Assembly (NCBI RefSeq): GCF_029407905.1
Contig: NC_073624.1
Location: 120,342,001-120,406,000, forward strand
Length of the DNA: 64,000 bases
Source of the DNA: Bubalus kerabau
Taxonomy: Eukaryota > Chordata > Mammalia > Artiodactyla > Bovidae
Direction: 5' to 3'
Shown here one piece after another: positions 46,089 through 56,795 of the stretch (positions are counted from its first letter, which is position 1; every line of letters begins with the position of its first letter). The position numbers were made by a program, and so were the translations under genes. The notes under the pieces were generated by a model that did not search any database, had not been told where the DNA came from, and saw only the letters and a program-made list of their open reading frames with translations.

Positions 46089-46328
46089 GAAGTTTCCCAG
46101 GTGGCACTAGTGGTAAAGAACCTGCCTGCCAATGCCAATGTAGGAGATGTAAGAGATACGGGTTCCATCCCTGGGTCGGGAAGATCCCCTGGAGAAGGAA
46201 ATGGCAACCTATTCCAGTGTTCTTGCCTGGAGAATCCCATGGACAGAGGAGGCTGGTGGGCAGAAGTCCATGGGGTCTCAAAGAATTGGACACAACTGAA
46301 GCGACTTAGCAACTTAGCATGCATGTGT
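46089..46328 (+). repeat. Bov-tA3-type SINE
   Basis: tttcccaggtggcactagtg head, agatgtaagagatacggg block, and a gaagcgacttagcaacttag tail ending in gcatgcatgtg. A local duplication (ccaatgccaatg) occurs near 46,131-46,142. Confidence 0.88.
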
Positions 46329-46488
46329 TAGCAAGAAGCACAAGTTTAAATACTCATGTTTTGTTGTGAACTCACTTGGACACCTTTGCTTTTTCAACAG
46401 TTCTTTGCCAACCATGACAATGACTGGCTAGCTGCTCTCACAAAATCCATGCATCATTCTTGCTAAGCTCACAGCTCTTTCATGGAGG

Positions 46489-46588
46489 TAGGAGTGGCCA
46501 CGTGACGGAGTTTTAACCAATAGAATGTGGAGAAGTAGTAGGAGCGGCCACGTGACAGAGTTTTAGCCAATAGAAAGTGGAGAAGTAG
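46489..46588. repeat. Tandem duplication of a 50 bp unit with E-box and CCAAT motifs
   Basis: Two head-to-tail units, 46,489-46,538 and 46,539-46,588, differ at four positions by eye. Each contains CACGTGAC (46,499 and 46,549) and CCAAT (46,517 and 46,567) with identical spacing. The surrounding sequence may belong to an old repeat I cannot name. Confidence 0.85.
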
Positions 46589-46828
46589 TGAGTGTCAATT
46601 CCAGACTCCATCCATAATGAGCTTTCCTGCCAACTCTTTGCATCTGCTGGCTGAATGGAGAGGTGTCTAAGGACATAGAGGAAGGTGGAGGCAACAGGAT
46701 TCGTAAGGACCTAGCTGGGTTCATAAAGAAACATGTGGAATGCTATCCAAATGCCATGCACATGAAAAATAAACTATTATTATGTTAGATAATTGAGATT
46801 TCAAGAGGTATCTAACTTAGTAACTAGA

Positions 46829-46869
46829 GTGTGTGTGTGTGTGTGTGTGTGTGTTCAGTGTGTGTGTGT
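46829..46869. repeat. (GT)n microsatellite with interruption
   Basis: About 13 GT units, a ttca interruption, then about five more, abutting the 3' end of the following inverted SINE. Confidence 0.9.
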
Positions 46870-47073
46870 TGCTTCAGTCGTGTCTGATTCTTTGTGATCC
46901 TGTGGACTGTGACCCACCAGGCTCCTCTGTCCATGGGATTCTCCAGGCAAGAATACTGGAGTGGGTTGCCATTCCCTCCTCCATAGGAGCTTCCTGACCC
47001 AGGGATCCAGCCCACATCCCTTGTGTCTCCTACATTGCAGGTAGATTCTCCACTGCTGAGCCACCGGGCAAAC
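46870..47073 (-). repeat. Bov-tA SINE, inverted
   Basis: Reverse complement of Bov-tA: gcttcagtcgtgtctgattc at the left, ctccaggcaagaatactgg in the middle, and gattctccactgctgagccacc at the right. Confidence 0.9.
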
Positions 47074-47089
47074 AGTAGCTAGAATAACG

Positions 47090-47800
47090 TTAACTAATAA
47101 ATACTCTCACTCCAGTTTCTGGCTGAGTGGTGACCAGGGTAGAGAGTGTCCATGGGATTCCTCTGCAGGAAACATTCACAAACCTCTCCCTCTCATGCTG
47201 GGAAGAATATACTTCCTGAATTCCTGATGTTGTACAGGGATCCAACTTGCTTTGGCCAATAATATGTTAATAGTGTGATGTGAATAGGCCTGCAATGTAC
47301 TTGTGTCAGCTTCTCAGGTGACTCAGATGGTGAAGAATCTGCCTGTAAAGCAGGAGACCCGGGTTTGATTCCTGGGTTGAGAAGATCCCCTGGAGAAGGG
47401 AATAGCTACCCACTCCAGTATGCTTGCCTGGAGAATCCCATGGATAGAGAAGCCTGGTGGGCTACAGTCCATAGACTCACAAAGTGTTGGACCCGAATGA
47501 GCGACTAACACTTTTACTTTTCTTTTTCTTTCATGCTTGTGCAGTTTAGGCTTGACTGCAAAGCTCTGCTGACTTGCCTGAGAAACTCATAAACTGGCTA
47601 TCTCCTTTCCTTCGGCCTAAGCTCCTCAAAAAGCACATACGTAGCAGACCTGAAACCAATCCACTCCCAGAGTGTAGGTCATCTGATCTAGAGAAGAGCC
47701 ATCCAGCTAAACCATGGTTAACCTGATGACTGGGAGCAACAAAGTGTATACTTATTGCATACCCCTGAGTTTGAGGGTGGTTTGTTAAAGCAATAGCTGC
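47090..47800 (+). repeat. Ancient interspersed repeat, family not assigned, split by Bov-tA
   Basis: The segments 47,090-47,305 (gggaagaatatacttcctgaa, acttgctttggccaataata) and 47,536-47,800 (gcagacctgaaaccaatcc, then gagtttgagggtggtttgtt) read as two halves of one old mammalian repeat with a 3' end reminiscent of LTR-type elements. I cannot name the family. Confidence 0.4.
47306..47535 (+). repeat. Bov-tA SINE
   Basis: cttctcaggtgactcagatgg head, ggtttgattcctgggttgag box-B region, and a gcgactaacacttttac tail with a T/C-rich end. The short direct repeat cttgtg lies at 47,300-47,305 and 47,536-47,541. Confidence 0.88.
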
Positions 47801-47824
47801 TGATGCAGACAGCCGCCTTAGTGT

Positions 47825-48065
47825 AGTGTGGTTAAGAGTGCAGACTATAATGCAAAGCACTTTGTGTTAAATCTGTATCATTTGTTAGCTATGTTTACTT
47901 GTGCAAGTTATTTAAACCATGCCTCCATTTCCTAATTTATAAAATGGGATAATAGTACATATCTGATAACAGTACCTAATAATAATAATAGCAGTAGCTG
48001 TACCTAAGTGATACAGTTAAAATCTATAAAGTACTTGGAACACTGCCTGGCACAAAGCAGCCACT
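47825..48065 (+). repeat. MIR SINE
   Basis: Typical MIR blocks in sense order: ggttaagagtgcagact, ttagctatgtttacttgtgc, aagttatttaaaccatgcctc, ataaaatgggataatagtac, and gaacactgcctggcaca. This is an old mammalian tRNA-derived SINE. Confidence 0.8.
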
Positions 48066-48299
48066 GCAAAATTGTAAACGAGATTAAATATAAATAAAAT
48101 ATACAATATTGTCTATGAGATAAAAAAAAACAATATTGTATGTGAGATAAAATTAATCTCGTTAACCCATAAATACCCCCAACAAGAACATGATTCTGCT
48201 GCCAAAGAATGTGTGAATTCCCCAGAGACGTTCTTCTCCATAATCAGGAGTTCATATAATAAAATGTTTAAAGAATTCCATCTGTTGAGGTTTCTTTCT

Positions 48300-48815
48300 G
48301 ATGAAAGAAAATGACCTGGATTTAAATTCTTGTTTCACCATCTGAGACCCTGAACACTATTTTGGACACCGGGTCTTGATTTCCTCAGCAGTAAATGGGG
48401 ACTGTAACAGTACTTAATTCGACTCTGCAGATTATAGATATTACAGCAGATGTCCTATAGAACCAGAGAAGGCAACGGTAACCCACTCCAGTACTCTTGC
48501 CTGGAAAACGCCATGGACAGAGGAGCCCGGAAGGCTGCAGTCCATGGGGTTGCTAGGAGTCGGACACGACTGAGCGACTTCACTTTCGCTCTTCACTTTC
48601 ATGCATTGGAGAAGGAAATGACAACCCACTCCAGTATTCTTGCCTGGAGAATCCCAGGGACGGCGGAGCCTGGTGGGCTGCCGTCTATGAGGTCGCACAG
48701 AGTTGGACATGACAGAAGCCACTTAGCAGCAGCAGCAGCAGCCCTATAGAAAACATCTTCATATAATAAATCATGCTTATAAACACTTAATAAATGTTAG
48801 TTATCCTTAATTTGG
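48300..48815 (+). repeat. MIR SINE split by Bov-A2
   Basis: The left part (tgacctggatttaaattctt, gatttcctcagcagtaaatgg) and the right part (aaacacttaataaatgttagt at about 48,781) make a second, more diverged MIR. It was interrupted by the Bov-A2 at 48,463-48,742. Confidence 0.6.
48463..48742 (+). repeat. Bov-A2 SINE with 9 bp target-site duplication
   Basis: gagaaggcaacggtaaccc start, two BovA monomers with a ttcactttcgctcttcac linker, and a cagcagcagcagcag end. The direct repeat cctatagaa is at 48,454-48,462 and 48,743-48,751. Confidence 0.95.
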
Positions 48816-50605
48816 ACAAACAATTTTAAGCACCATCAGATCCCTTTGAGCTTGTGAAGAAATAGATTGTAATTTCAAAGTATTGCTTATCTAAATGCAC
48901 CAAAAGATAACCCTCTCTGATCTATTTAAGACACAGTATATTTTTTAAAGGAGCACTTAAAAACAACAAAAATAAAACCACAGCAATTTCTCTCCTCTAC
49001 CACCACAAATCTATTCAGCTATTTTCATTTTATTCTGATAGATCAGTATAATACAAATCATGAAAATCATAAAACGATTCCTATTATCATGTATGTGTTA
49101 TCATCTCTTTATTTTTATGTAAATAATGTTGTCTCTACTTTCTATTTACTAACAATATTTCTAGTAGTCATCAGAAAGATCCTTCAGATCACATTCAACT
49201 CAATAGCAATTTAATTTAAAAGGTAAAGGATGTGGATTATATGCAATACTAAGCCACAATATGTGTATCTTTTACATGAAAATAACCTTAATTTCCCTGC
49301 TTGACTGAGAAAAGAAATAAAAAGAATGATTGCTATAAATCAGGAAAAATTCATAACTTGCTGGAGGTATAACAGCTGTTGATTTAAGGTTTGCATCTTT
49401 GATAACACAATGCTGCTGGGAAGATAACATCTTTTTGACAAAGCTATGAACATAAAAATTACAAGGCTTTACTCAATACTTAAATATTTTCTCTGTATCT
49501 CTTACAGAAAAAAATTATTTCTTTTATTCACTTGTACTAAAATGTGTTTGAAGGATACTGTAACTCATCAGCAAGCTTTACAATAAAATTTAGTGTTTCC
49601 TTGTTCCAAAGGTGTACAGAAGATTTGTCACATCACAAATAAAAATTACTTAAATTATCCTCAGTTTAGAGAAATGGCCTTCTATTATTCTGTACAAGTA
49701 GTTCCTACCATTGGTAATATAAGCACAAAATTGAGGGTACACTAGGGATATTATTCATTTCTTTTATTATCAGCTAGAAGTAGGTGATTGAAAAATTAGG
49801 TGACAAAACAGAGCAAGTATTGCACTGACTGGGGAAAAAATATCTGCAGAGTGGAATCTTGAAAATGTGTAAAAGAATAACTTTGCCATGCAGTTAGAAA
49901 CAATAGCAGTGTTCTTATTTATCTAAAAGGCTGCTGCATTATTGCAAATGGTCCTGCACTGTTGACTCGCAGACTGAAATTTTATGCTGAGCTTTTGTGT
50001 TTCTTATGTATCAATGAAACGCACTGAGAGCATCATCAAGGAAGTACAGAGAATGATGCTAGTAATCGCCTGTCTCCTTCCTCTTCAACAAAACGTAATG
50101 TGCTTTCTTTCTTCTGTGAATTGCACTTATTTTAGAAAGTCAAGTTTCCTTCGTATTTTTTTTTTCCTTTAAACGTTTCTTTTACCGAATACTATCTTGC
50201 ATTGTCATCAAAACCTATATGTATCCCAGCCCTATAGTTCTCAGAGTCACTTTTTGGTTTGAATATTCAAAAAATATGATTTGATTGCCCATGCCATATG
50301 CTTGGAGAAATCCAAATTGTCCCTTTGAGAACAATCCTCTTTGTCCCTTGAGAATTGGGATATAGCTGCTTATGATCCTCCTGGATACCTCTCACACTTC
50401 AATTTTAATCTAAATTCCTCCTTTTGCTTAATTATTGATCCCTTGTCCTCCTGGAACTACCTCCTTCTCTGTGTACTACATCACCCCAAGTTGGACTCTA
50501 CCCGTAGTTCCTTGTCCAAAGCACCATTACCCAAGCTTGTGTGTACAGCAAAGTGTTATTGGAGGTCTCAGGAGAACATAAAGTAGCTTGAAGTTTAATG
50601 TTGAA
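48816..50605. other. Repeat-poor unassigned interval
   Basis: About 1.8 kb without a recognisable interspersed repeat. AT-rich with a 62-codon frame at 49,984-50,172 and an 81-codon frame at 50,341-50,586, neither with recognisable features. No gene called. Confidence 0.4.
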
Positions 50606-50984
50606 CATTGTTGTTCATTTGTTTATTGATTCATTTAACTGATACTTATTAATTACCTGTCATGTGCAGGCACTACTCGAGACTGTGGAGATACAGCAGT
50701 GAACAAAATATAAAACACCCGGCTTTTATAGAGCCTGCTTTCTAGTTATGGGAGCAAGATAAAATTAACAAGTCACACAGTGGTAGTAACAAAAAAATAA
50801 TAATACAGCAGGGAAGCTAGATGACACCTTAGGGAAGGGTGCAATTTTAAGTAGGGTGGTAAAGGACTTACAGTGTTATTCAGGTAAATATATGAAAGAA
50901 ATGAGGGAAGAAGCTTTAGCTAAAGAGAACAGCAAATGCAAAGACCCTGAGGTAGGCACTTACCTGGAAGGTTAGAGTTATAGT
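50606..50984 (-). mobile_element. Ancient L2 LINE 3' end, inverted
   Basis: The L2 3' end in reverse is clear: ttgtttattgattcatttaac, gtcatgtgcaggcactactc, gtggagatacagcagtgaac, and gcaaatgcaaagaccctgagg. It was interrupted by the BovB at 50,996. Confidence 0.7.
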
Positions 50985-50995
50985 AAGGAGGATAC

Positions 50996-53900
50996 AGAAT
51001 ACTAACCAGTCTGATCATATGGGCCATAGCCTTATCTAACTTGAAGAAACTATGAGCCATGCCGTGTAGGGCCACCCAAGATGGACGGGTCATGGTGGAG
51101 AGTCCTGACAAAACGTGGTCCACTGGAAAAGGGAATGGCAAACCACTTTAGTATTCTTGCCTTGAGAACCCAATGAACAGTATGAAAAGACAAAAAGATA
51201 GGACACTGAAAGATGAACTCCCCAGGTTAGTAGGTGCCCAATATGCTACTGGAGATCAGTGGAGAAATAACTCCAGAAAGAATGAAGAGATGGAGCCAAA
51301 GCAAAAACAACACCCAGTTGTGGATGTGACTGGTGGTGGAAGTAAAGTCCGACTCTGTAAAGAGCAATATAGCATTGGAACCTGGAATGTTAGGTCCATG
51401 AATCAAGGCAAATTGGAAGTGGTAAAACAGGAGATGGCAAGAATGAATGTTGACATCTACTGTGGGCAGGAATCCCTTAGAAGAAATGGGAGTAGCCATC
51501 ATAGTAAACAAAAGACTCTGAAATGCAGTATTTGGATGCAATCGCAAAAATGACAGAATGATCTCTGATTGTTTCCAAGGCAAACCATTCAATACCACAG
51601 TAATCCAAGTCTATGCCCTGACCAATAATACTAAAGAAGCTGAAACTGAATGGTTCTATGAAGACCTACAAGACCTTCTAGAACTAACACCCAAAAAAGA
51701 TGTCTTTTTCATTATAGCGGACTGGAATGCAAAAGTAGGAAGTCAAGAAATACCTGGAATAATAGGCAAATTTGGCTTTGAAGTACAGAATGAAATAGGG
51801 CGAAGACTAATAGAGTTTTGCCAAGAGAATGCACTGGTCATAGCAAACACCCTCTTCCAACAACACAACAGAAGACTCTACACATGGCATCACCAGATGG
51901 TCAATACCAAAATCAGATTGATTATAGTCTTTGCCGCCAAAGATGGAGACAATCTATACAGTCAGCAAAAGCAAGACCGGAAGCTGACTGTGGCTCAGAT
52001 CATGAACTCCTTATTGCCAGATTCAGACTTAAATTGAAGAAAGTAGGGAAAACCACTAGACCATTCAGGTATGACCTAAATCAAATCCCTTACAGTGGAA
52101 GTGACAGATAGATTCAAGGAATTAGATCTGATAGACAGAATGCCTGAAGAACTATGGATGGAGGTTTGTGACATTGTACAGGAGGCAGTGATCAAGACCA
52201 TCCCCAAGAAAAAGAAATGCAAAAAGGCAAAATGGTTGTCTGAGGAGGCCTTATAAACAGCTATGAAAAGAAGAGAAGTGAAAGGCAAAGGAGAAAAGGA
52301 AAGATATACCTATTTGAATGCAGGGTTCCAAAGAATAGCAAGGAGAGATAAGAAAGCCTTCCTCAGTAAACAATGCAAAGAAATAGAGGAAAACAATACA
52401 ATGGGAAAGACTAGAGATCTCATCAAGAAAATTAGAGATACCAAGGGAACATTTCATGCAAAGATGGGCTTAATAAAGGACAGAAATGGGATGGACCTAA
52501 CAGAAGCAGAAGATATTAAGAAGAGGTGGCAAGAATACACAGAAGAACTGTACAAAACAGATCTTCATGACCCAGATAATCACAATGGTGTGATCACTCA
52601 CCTAGAGCTAGACATCCTGGAATGTGAAATTAAGTGGGGCTTAGGAAGCATCACTACGAACAAAGCTAGTGGAGGTGATGGAATTCCAGTTGAGCTATTT
52701 CAAATCCTGAAAGATGATGCTGTGAAAGTGCTGCACCCAATATTCTGGCAAATTTGGAAAACTGAGCAGTGGCCACAGGACTGGAAAAGGCCAGTTTTCA
52801 TTCCAATCCCAGTGAAAGGCAATGCCAAAGAATGCTCAAAGTATTGCACAATTGCACTCATCTCACACGCTAGCAAAGTAATGCTTAAAATTCTCCAAGC
52901 CAGGCTTCAGCAATACATGAACTGTGAACTTCCTGATGTTCAAGTTGGATTTAGAAAAGCAGAGAAACTAGAGGTCAAATTGCTAACATCTCTTGGATCA
53001 TCAAAAAAGCAAGAGAGTTCCAGAAAAACATATACTTCAGCTTTATTGACTATGCCAAAGCCTTTGACTGTGTGGAAAACCATAAATTGTGGAAAATTCT
53101 GAAAGAGATGGGAATACCAGAACACCTGACCTGCCTCTTGAGAAACCTGTATGCAGTTCAGGAAGCAACAGTTAGAACCGGACATGGAACACAGACTGGT
53201 TCCAAATAGGAAAAGGAGTATGTCAAGGCTGTATGTTGTCAGCCTGCTTTATTTAACTTATATGCAGAGTACATCATAAAAAATGCCAGACTGGGTTCAA
53301 GCACAAGCTGGAATCAAGATTGCTGGGAGAAATATCAATAACCTCAGATATGCAGATGACACCACCCTTATGGCAGAAAGTGAAGAGGAACAAAAGGGCC
53401 TCTTGATGAAAGTGAAAGAGGAGAGTGAAAAAGTTGGCTTAAAACTCAATATTCAGAACACTAAGATCATGGCACCTTGTCCCATCACTTCATGGCAAAT
53501 AGATGGGGATTCAGTGGAAACAGTGACAGACTTTATTTTGCGGGGCTCCAAAGTCACTGCCTATGGTGACTGCAGCCATGAAATTAAAAGATGCTTACTC
53601 CTTGAAAGAAAAGTTATGACCAACCTAGACAGTATATTAAAAAGTAGAGACGTTACTTTGCCAACAAAGGTCTATCTAGCCAAGGCTATGGTTTTTCCAG
53701 TGGTCATGTATGGATGTGAGAGTTTGACTGCGAAGAAAGCTTAGCACTGAAGAATTGATACTTTTGAACTGTGGTGTTGGAGCAGACTCTTGAGAGTCCC
53801 TTGGACAGCAAGGAGATCCAGCCAGTCCATCCTAAAGGAAATCAGTCCTGAATATTCATTGGCAAGACTGATGCTGAAGCTGAAACTCCAATACTTTGTC

Positions 53901-54138
53901 CACCTGATGCGAACACCTGACTCATTTGAAAAGACCCTGATGCTGAGTAAGATTGAAGTCAGGAGGAGAAGTGGACGACAGAGGATGAGATATTTGGATG
54001 GCATCACTCACTCAATGGACATGGGTTTGAGTCAACTCTGAGAGTTGGTGATGGACAGGGAGGCCTGGCGTGCTGCAGTCCATGGGGTCTCAAGAAGTCA
54101 GACACGACTGAGCGACTTAACTGAACTGAACTGAACTG
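50996..54138 (+). mobile_element. BovB LINE (RTE clade), essentially full length
   Basis: About 3.14 kb in sense orientation, from just after the left duplication, through agccatgccgtgtagggcc (51,056) and the endonuclease/RT region, to the gactgaactgaactgaac tail. The 11 bp direct repeat aaggaggatac flanks it at 50,985-50,995 and 54,139-54,149, which fixes both ends. The 5' part is longer than that of the 24.4 kb copy. The coding region is heavily broken. Confidence 0.95.
51173..53744 (+). pseudogene. BovB endonuclease-reverse transcriptase, multiply broken
   Basis: Same polyprotein as the 24.4 kb copy but with many lesions. A deletion of about 77 bp near 51,455 removes the ELKW-type catalytic segment of the endonuclease. 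Frame changes follow near 51,500, 51,885 and 52,094; at the last, about eight bases are missing next to a ccttacagtgg string. A TAA lies at about 52,255 in the GGCCTTATAAAC context. A 279-codon frame (52,263-53,102) carries the start of the reverse transcriptase. Further shifts occur near 52,965 and 53,200. A 153-codon frame (53,283-53,744) retains LRYADDTTLM. It is not functional. Confidence 0.9.
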
Positions 54139-54149
54139 AAGGAGGATAC

Positions 54150-54232
54150 TGGGCTAAGTTCTTAAATTCCTCACTGTTGAGACACTTCTCATCCCAAAGT
54201 CCTATATTAACTATATTTCTCCTTTTTCTATA
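54150..54232. other. Short unassigned spacer
   Basis: Between the BovB duplication and the next SINE; nothing recognised. Confidence 0.3.
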
Positions 54233-54391
54233 TTTTTTAAAAAACATTTTGCCTGCATAGGCTCTTTGTTACAGGACACAGGCTTAGTTGCCCTGTGGCA
54301 TGTGGGGTCTTAGTTCCCCCAGCTGAGCTCAAAGCCCCACCCTCTGCACTGGCAGGTAGATTCTTAACCAACTGGACCACCAGGGAAGTCC
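54233..54391 (-). repeat. CHR-type SINE, inverted
   Basis: Reverse orientation: ggcatgtggggtcttagttcc, then ctgcactggcaggtagattct, and accaactggaccaccaggg ending in aagtcc. This matches the reverse complement of CHR heads at 11,584 and 13,582. Confidence 0.85.
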
Positions 54392-54705
54392 TATTTTTTG
54401 TATTCTTGAAGGTCTGGCACTTGGATTCTCTCTGACTAGGATGATCCTCAAGGGCTAGCCAGTTCTTAGAGATAGCAAATTACTCTCCTGAAGTGTACCT
54501 TTCACGTGTAAATTAACCAATCCAAACCCAAACTCAGGACCATCTCCTCTTATCTGAATTCTACACTCCAGGAAGCAATATTCCTCCACTCTAACCACGC
54601 TAGGGCCAGGTGCTAGACAAGCAAGCGTCCCAGAGTCTACTCACTGATTCAAACTATCCGATTCAAATCCGCTCAGCTGTATCCTGCCTCACCCATCCTT
54701 CTTGT
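54392..54705. other. Unassigned spacer
   Basis: No gene or repeat recognised. Confidence 0.35.
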
Positions 54706-54918
54706 TCAGCGCTGTCACTCAGTGTGTCCAACTCTGCAACCCCACGCACTGCAGCCCGCCAGGCTCCTCTGTCCCTGGAATTCTCCAGGCAAGAATACTG
54801 GAGCGGGTTGCCATTTCCTCCTCCAGGGGATCTTCCCAATTCAGGGATCAAATCCATGTCTCTTGCATCTCCTGCATTGGCAGGCAGCTTCTTTACCACT
54901 GAGCCACTTGGGAAGTCT
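54706..54918 (-). repeat. Bov-tA SINE, inverted
   Basis: Reverse complement of Bov-tA: cactcagtgtgtccaactct at the left, ctccaggcaagaatactgg in the middle, gcaggcagcttctttaccac and gggaagtc at the right. The 100-odd-codon frames on both strands here are spurious. Confidence 0.9.
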
Positions 54919-55890
54919 CCACACATCGTCCTTGGAAAATCAGAATAGAGGCTTTTGTCCATGCTTTTCCCTTGCTTCTTCTCCTCTTAACTGTCCCTGG
55001 CACTTACCCACATGGCCCTGCACAGGATGGCTTCCTCTCTTCCCTTGGGAACTGTCACAAACTATCTTTTCAGTGGCTTTCATCTTCTGATCTGACCTGA
55101 ATAAAACCAAACTTCCCTGTACATTTTTTTTTTAATTTAAAATAAACCCCTACTAAGCAGCAATTGGAGAACACACAAATTCTTTTTATTCCTCAACAGA
55201 GGAATAGTGTCAGTCTTCTTTCCAGTAATGGCTCCTATTCAGACTAGGCCTTGTGGTCCACCTTGGCCTCATTAACAGGAACATACAAAATATGTCTTCC
55301 TTTGTCACAAAAATTCTACTCTATTTCTCACATAGATCACAACCCCCATCATCACTCCATAGCTTCACTCCAATTGTCCACACCATTTCATTCCTTAATG
55401 TAAGTGGTGCCTCCCTAAATCAGAGGTAATTCACCACCTTAATTGTGAGCAGTGTGTTCACTAAGGAAGTGATCAAATCCAGGCCAAATATATCCTGTCC
55501 AGAAGATCTTGCGGCCCAAGAAAACTTGTTATTTCAGAAATGACCATCTAAAGATCAAAACAAGTTGGTTTATCTAGAGACTTGTTTCTGCATTGCCTGG
55601 ACTCCAATAAAACCACTTGTCTGGTTTGATGAGACAAAGGCATCTAAGGCAGGAATGGCCCCATGGGTCACCCTTACCTCTGGTTCGGGACTTAATGAGC
55701 TGGTTTTCCCAGTTGTTAAACAATAGAACTCTCATTAAACTTAATGTTCCCCCAAAAGGGGATAAAGTGGGGGGCTTTCTTGAACGAGCAAATTTTGTAA
55801 ATACTGCATAATACATCCCACGTGTATGACTTTGATGACTGTGCACATTAGATAACTGTATAATTCGGGTGAAAAAACTAGATATCTATT
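54919..55890. other. Unassigned interval
   Basis: Nearly 1 kb with no repeat I can name. Frames of 64 and 90 codons overlap antisense at 55,574-55,846 without recognisable motifs. A T-run lies near 55,123-55,134. Confidence 0.35.
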
Positions 55891-56110
55891 GCATGCATGC
55901 TCAGCTGCTAAGTCATGTCCAACTCTTTACAACCCAGAGGACTATAGCCCACCAGGTTCCTCTGTCCATGGGATTTTCCAGGCAAGAATACTGGAGTAGG
56001 TTGCTATTTCCTCCTCCAGGGTATCTTCCTGACTCAGGGATTGAACCCACATCATCTGCATCTCCCGCATTCACACACGTATTCTTTACCACTGAGCCAT
56101 ATACCAAGCC
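55891..56110 (-). repeat. Bov-tA SINE, inverted
   Basis: gcatgcatgctcagctgctaa at the left (a Bov-tA3-type tail), caggcaagaatactggagtag in the middle, and ttctttaccactgagcc at the right. Confidence 0.88.
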
Positions 56111-56423
56111 AAGATATATGCAAGAGTCAGTAAAAACCTGATCTTAAATGTTGAGAGCATCTCAATGACTAGTGAAACATGAAATGTTTTGCTTTGTGCT
56201 TTGATGTTTTCTTTTTTATTTTGATACTTATTCTTGGTTGTCAAATAGACATATATATTTACTACTTTTAATTTTTTTTCAAAAACAGTTAAAACTCTAA
56301 CTCTGTCTACTATATGAATTAATTCTGTGATAACAACAGATTCCTGACTTCCAAGTGTTGATAAGTGTTCAAATTCCAAAAATGACAATTATTTTCATTT
56401 CTGTTACCCATTTTCTTTTTACA
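56111..56423. other. Unassigned AT-rich spacer flanking the L1
   Basis: No gene or repeat recognised. It contains the 3' flank of the L1 insertion and should hold one copy of its target-site duplication. The partner copy would lie beyond the window. Confidence 0.35.
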
Positions 56424-56458
56424 TTTTATTTTATTTTTTTTTTTTTTTTTTTTTTTTA
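56424..56458 (-). repeat. L1 A-rich tail (T-rich on plus strand)
   Basis: A run of about 27 T is preceded by ttttattttatt and followed by aattttattttat on this strand. This is the poly(A) with tttta-type variants expected at an L1 3' end. Its length suggests a relatively recent insertion. Confidence 0.85.
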
Positions 56459-56795
56459 ATTTTATTTTATTTTTAAACTTTACATAACTGTATTAGATTT
56501 GCCAAATATCAAAATGAATCCGCCACAGGTATACATGTGTTCCCCATCCTGAACCCTCCTCCCTCCTCCCTCCCCATTCCATCCCTCTGGGTCGTCCCAG
56601 TGCACCAGCCCCAAGCATCCAGTATCGTGCATCGAACCTGGACTGGCAACTCATTTCATACATGATATTTACATGTTTCAATGCCATTCTCCCAAATCTT
56701 CCCACCCTCTCCCTCTCCCACAGAGTCCATAAGACTGTTCTATACATCAGTGTCTCTTTTGCTGTCTCGTACGCAGGGTTATTGTTACCATCTTT

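Noticed and set aside
46101..46331. 76-codon plus frame over a SINE, and similar frames at many Bov-tA/Bov-A2 copies
   Set aside because: The same translated peptide recurs at every SINE copy. This reflects repeat sequence, not genes.
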